From: Candidatus Fermentibacter danicus
GTDB lineage: Bacteria > Fermentibacterota > Fermentibacteria > Fermentibacterales > Fermentibacteraceae
Assembly (NCBI GenBank): GCA_001618605.1
Contig: LKHC01000105.1
Coordinates: 107,008 to 171,007 of the forward strand
DNA: 64,000 nt
Direction: 5' to 3'
Part shown: one piece after another, positions 61,631 to 64,000 of the stretch
Layout: every line of letters begins with the position of its first letter
Numbering within the stretch: position 1 is the stretch's first letter
Program-made: the position numbers and the translations under genes
The notes under the pieces: generated by a model
Databases searched by the model: none
The model's input: the letters and a program-made list of their open reading frames with translations, nothing else
What the model was told of the DNA's origin: nothing

Positions 61631-62647
61631 TCAGACTCCGTGCCGGCCCCCGCCGGCGCCTCCCGGACCTCCCGCCCGACGGCCGGGCGAGGACGGGCCG
61701 AAATGGTCGTATCCCGAATCGATGGCCTCTATCCCGTAACCTTCGTATGTGATCCGTATCCCCTCATGCTCCGAGCAACTGCCGATCCGGTGGAATCCGT
61801 ACTCCGTGAAATCGCGGCCTTCGGGCGCACCGAACAGCAGTACGAAGTCCTCGCCGGCGGCGCAGGCCTCCAGCTCGCTGCCGCGCACGGCTTCGAACAG
61901 GGGGACCGAGGAGAGTTCGATGTCGCAGCCGAGGCCGCTCTCTCTGCACAGATGGGCGGCTTCGGAGAGGAGGCCGTCCGAGATGTCGATCGCACAGCGA
62001 ACTCCTCTTCCGATCAGAATACCCGCCTCCCTGAACTGGGCCCGCGGCTTCAGGAAGGCCCTCAGCAGCTCCAGTTCCTCCTCAGGCACTTCGCGGGCGG
62101 GCTCCAGACCGGGGCCGTGCAATCCTCCGCAGGCCTCCATACGGGCGGACACGCCGAGCGCCCTCCCCAGCGGACCCGTCACCCAGAGGGCATCGCCCGC
62201 CGAGAGCGCCCCGCGCCTGAGCAGCCGTTCCGGGTTCCCGCCCTCGCCGACGGCGCAGAGCGTTATCACCAGGGTTTCCGACGCCACGGTCTCGCCTCCG
62301 GCGATTACGCAGTCGCCCCTGGACTGGAGTCCGCGGTAGAAACCGCAGAGCCAGCTCCATTCGAGCGTGCCGGGAGCCGCCAGCGACACGAGGACGTGGC
62401 CAGGGGAGGCTCCCATGGCGGCCAGATCGCTTAGCGCGGCTTCGAGAAGGCGCCGGCCGAGAACCTCGGGATCGCACCACCAGCGCAGGAAGTGACGGCC
62501 CTCCACGAAGCTGTCCACGGTGGCCACCGGGCAGGCGAGCCCTCCGAACACCGCGGCATCGTCGCCGACCAGCGAGAGCGAGGGGAACGCGGAGCGCAGC
62601 CGGGCTATGAAGCCTCTCTCGCCCATCGTGGAGAGGGTCTCGGTCAA
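61631..62647 (-). CDS. thiL: Thiamine-monophosphate kinase
   Basis: The 338-residue protein shows the ThiL/PurM fold: 'LSLVGDDAAVF' near residue 23, 'VATVDSFVEGRHFLRWWCDPEVLGRRLLEAALSDLAAMGA' covering the ATP/Mg2+ site, 'VIAGGETV', 'ALWVTGPLG', 'AIDISDGLLSEAAHLC' and 'AAGEDFVLLF'. It phosphorylates thiamine monophosphate to the active diphosphate. The C-terminal Gly/Arg-rich tail (about 320-338) is extra. It follows MTA phosphorylase by 16 bases. Confidence 0.94.
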   Translation of the reverse strand: MTETLSTMGERGFIARLRSAFPSLSLVGDDAAVFGGLACPVATVDSFVEGRHFLRWWCDPEVLGRRLLEAALSDLAAMGASPGHVLVSLAAPGTLEWSWLCGFYRGLQSRGDCVIAGGETVASETLVITLCAVGEGGNPERLLRRGALSAGDALWVTGPLGRALGVSARMEACGGLHGPGLEPAREVPEEELELLRAFLKPRAQFREAGILIGRGVRCAIDISDGLLSEAAHLCRESGLGCDIELSSVPLFEAVRGSELEACAAGEDFVLLFGAPEGRDFTEYGFHRIGSCSEHEGIRITYEGYGIEAIDSGYDHFGPSSPGRRAGGPGGAGGGRHGV

Positions 62648-62663
62648 GAAGGCAGCTCCGTCA

Positions 62664-63524
62664 TCACTCGAGCACCACCCTGAGATCCTCCATACGGCGG
62701 GGGTCGCGCTTCTCCGGAGCGGTCATCACGGCGTTCCTCGATGCGTTCCGGCATCCGCATTCGAACTCGTGCGATGCGACGGCCTTCGAGGCGAGAGCCA
62801 GTATCCTGCCGGCGAGCGAGGTGTTGGCGGCCATGTTGGCCATGACCATCTCGACCGTAACCTCCTCTTCGCTCTCGTGCCAGGCGTCGTAGTCGGTCAC
62901 GAGGGCCAGGGTGGCGTAGCAGATGTTGGCCTCGCGAGCGAGCTTGGCCTCGGGGACGGCGGTCATTCCGATAACGTCACAGGCCATCGCCCTGTAGACC
63001 CTGCTCTCCGCCCTGGTTGAGAAGGCCGGGCCCTCCATGCAGACATAGTCTCCGGTCGGATGAACGTTTCCGCCGGCCTCCGCGGCGCTCGACGCAAGTA
63101 TTTCCCTCATGCAGGGGCAGTAGGGTTCGCCGAACGAGACGTGCGCCACGACGCCGTCGCCGAAGAAGGTGGACCTCCTGACGCCCTTGGTCCTGTCCCA
63201 GAGCTGGTCGGGGATGACGACGTCGCGGGGGGCGATCTTGTTCTTCAGGCTGCCGACGGCGGAGACGGAGATGATCCTGCGCACGCCGAGCGCCTTCATT
63301 GCGTATATGTTGGCTGCGTAAGGAACCTCCGAGGGGGACAGGACGTGACCGATCCCGTGCCTGGCCAGGAACGCGAGACCCAGTCCGTCCATGGAGGCAA
63401 GGACGATCGGAGACGACGGGGAGCCGTAGGGGGTGACGGACTCGATGGTATCCTCCGTTTCGACGCCTTCGAGCGCATAGAGCCCGCTGCCGCCTATTAT
63501 TCCGATCCTCTCTCCCTTTTCCAT
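62664..63524 (-). CDS. mtnP: S-methyl-5'-thioadenosine phosphorylase
   Basis: ATG at 63524 behind GGAGGAAGATA gives 286 residues. 'IGIIGGSGLY' and 'LARHGIGHVLSPSEVPYAANIYAMKALGV' (phosphate/ribose site), 'GDYVCMEGPAFSTRAESRVYR' and 'MTAVPEAKLAREANICYATLALVTDYDAW' mark the MTAP/PNP family. The GHVLSPSEV form favours methylthioadenosine over purine nucleosides. It salvages the by-product of polyamine synthesis. It is divergent from rlmN with 18 bases between starts. Confidence 0.93.
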   Translation of the reverse strand: MEKGERIGIIGGSGLYALEGVETEDTIESVTPYGSPSSPIVLASMDGLGLAFLARHGIGHVLSPSEVPYAANIYAMKALGVRRIISVSAVGSLKNKIAPRDVVIPDQLWDRTKGVRRSTFFGDGVVAHVSFGEPYCPCMREILASSAAEAGGNVHPTGDYVCMEGPAFSTRAESRVYRAMACDVIGMTAVPEAKLAREANICYATLALVTDYDAWHESEEEVTVEMVMANMAANTSLAGRILALASKAVASHEFECGCRNASRNAVMTAPEKRDPRRMEDLRVVLE

Positions 63525-63542
63525 TATCTTCCTCCAACTGGA

Positions 63543-64000
63543 ATGAACGAGACCTCGAATATATCTAGTGCGGAGAGAGGTGGCGCCATCGACGGAGCAC
63601 GCGGTCAGGGAGGCATTCCCGAAGTCGATGCAGGAGGGCTGACTTTCGCCGGCATGGGCGCCTGGCTCGGAGGAATGGGCCTCCCGCCGTGGAGGACGGG
63701 CCAGGTGTTCCGATGGATCCACGCCAGGCTCTCGGGCGGCTTCCATGAGATGTCCGACCTGCCTGCCGCTCTCAGGTCGTCTCTGTCGGAGTCCGCTCAT
63801 ATCTGGAGACCCGAACCGGTCCTGAGCGCCGTCTCCGACGACGGCGCCTCGAAGTTCGTCTTCCCGCTGCGCGACGGGCTCGCCATCGAAAGCGTCCTCC
63901 TGCCGGGCCCGGGGCGTGTGACGGCCTGCGTCTCCTCACAGGTGGGATGCCCGGTCGGCTGCGTCTTCTGCAAGACGGGCGGGACCGGTTTCATGCGGAA
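63543..64000 (+). CDS. rlmN: 23S rRNA (adenine2503-C2)/tRNA methyltransferase, 3' end outside window
   Basis: The frame is open from ATG 63543 to the window end (152 codons). 'GMGAWLGGMGLPPWRTGQVFRWIHARLSGGFHEMSDLPAALR' is the usual N-terminal RNA-binding region. 'ESVLLPGPGRVTACVSSQVGCPVGCVFC' supplies the radical SAM CxxxCxxC. It methylates A2503 of 23S rRNA and A37 of some tRNAs. The first 30 residues lack a ribosome site, so the ATG at 63654 remains possible. Divergent promoters for this gene and mtnP must overlap coding sequence. Confidence 0.9.
   Translation, partial: MNETSNISSAERGGAIDGARGQGGIPEVDAGGLTFAGMGAWLGGMGLPPWRTGQVFRWIHARLSGGFHEMSDLPAALRSSLSESAHIWRPEPVLSAVSDDGASKFVFPLRDGLAIESVLLPGPGRVTACVSSQVGCPVGCVFCKTGGTGFMR

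Noticed and set aside
1..64000. CRISPR arrays, tRNA, rRNA and integrase/transposase genes
   Set aside because: None recognised by eye; a covariance-model scan would be needed to exclude a short RNA gene.

Overview
The window is gene-dense, high-GC bacterial chromosome carrying about 56 protein genes. No tRNA, rRNA, CRISPR array, integrase or transposase gene was recognised. The organism is a diderm: it encodes an LpxL/HtrB-type lipid A acyltransferase, an OprP-like porin, a second outer-membrane barrel, lipoproteins and RND pumps. Several secreted proteins end in a FlgD-like/Por-secretion-type C-terminal domain (a C25 gingipain-like peptidase, an S8 subtilase and a small unknown protein). Together with an aldehyde:ferredoxin oxidoreductase and a short type-3 prolyl-tRNA synthetase, this points to an uncultivated FCB-type lineage of the Fermentibacteria/Eisenbacteria kind. 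That placement is inference. TTG and GTG starts are common, and 1-4 base ATGA/TGATG overlaps are the rule, so most genes sit in translationally coupled operons.

Region by region. 1-4462 (+): a 5'-truncated YfhO-like membrane protein, an unusual flippase-like/radical-SAM fusion and a creatininase-family hydrolase. 4519-8619 (-): PAP2/AUR1-like phosphatase, panB, purD, purE and a TsaC/Sua5 protein. 8938-10209 (+): a lipoprotein serpin. 10243-15207 (-): a candidate papain-like protease with a membrane partner, a cold-shock/DUF1294 fusion, an aldehyde oxidoreductase and a double class II aldolase protein. 15494-21162 (+): proS, a large membrane protein and the C25-like peptidase. 21246-26775: an S9 peptidase, a DUF1028/TPR protein, a HEWG-motif protein and an HI0933-like flavoprotein. 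26768-34914 (-): a zinc-ribbon membrane protein followed by two RND permeases and one adaptor.

34915-42262 is the least ordinary part. It holds four copies of a 28-bp dyad repeat, the porin gene with a strong dyad in its leader, a prepilin peptidase, a Nudix hydrolase, a lipoprotein/DUF72 pair, a lamin-tail-domain protein, dinB with a small partner, and a 200-bp AT-rich element with 31-bp terminal inverted repeats. 42223-49583 is a surface-glycan locus: two membrane proteins on the minus strand, then on the plus strand a nucleotide-sugar dehydrogenase, epimerase, GT2, nucleotidyltransferase and second epimerase. 49558-56817 (-) is a tight eight-gene operon running gpsA, GHL10, WalJ-like MBL, OM barrel, lipoprotein, ArsB/NhaD-like permease, aroB, tatC. 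57000-58697 (+) is the subtilase. 58780-63524 (-) runs MTA phosphorylase, thiL, M42 peptidase, a secreted protein interrupted by an in-frame UGA, and the LpxL-like acyltransferase. The window ends inside rlmN.

Best candidates for something new: the in-frame UGA with a correctly placed hairpin (60448-60586), the membrane/radical-SAM fusion cassette, the dyad repeat family that overlaps a promoter, the inverted-repeat element at 42063-42262, and the predicted cysteine protease/membrane pair.
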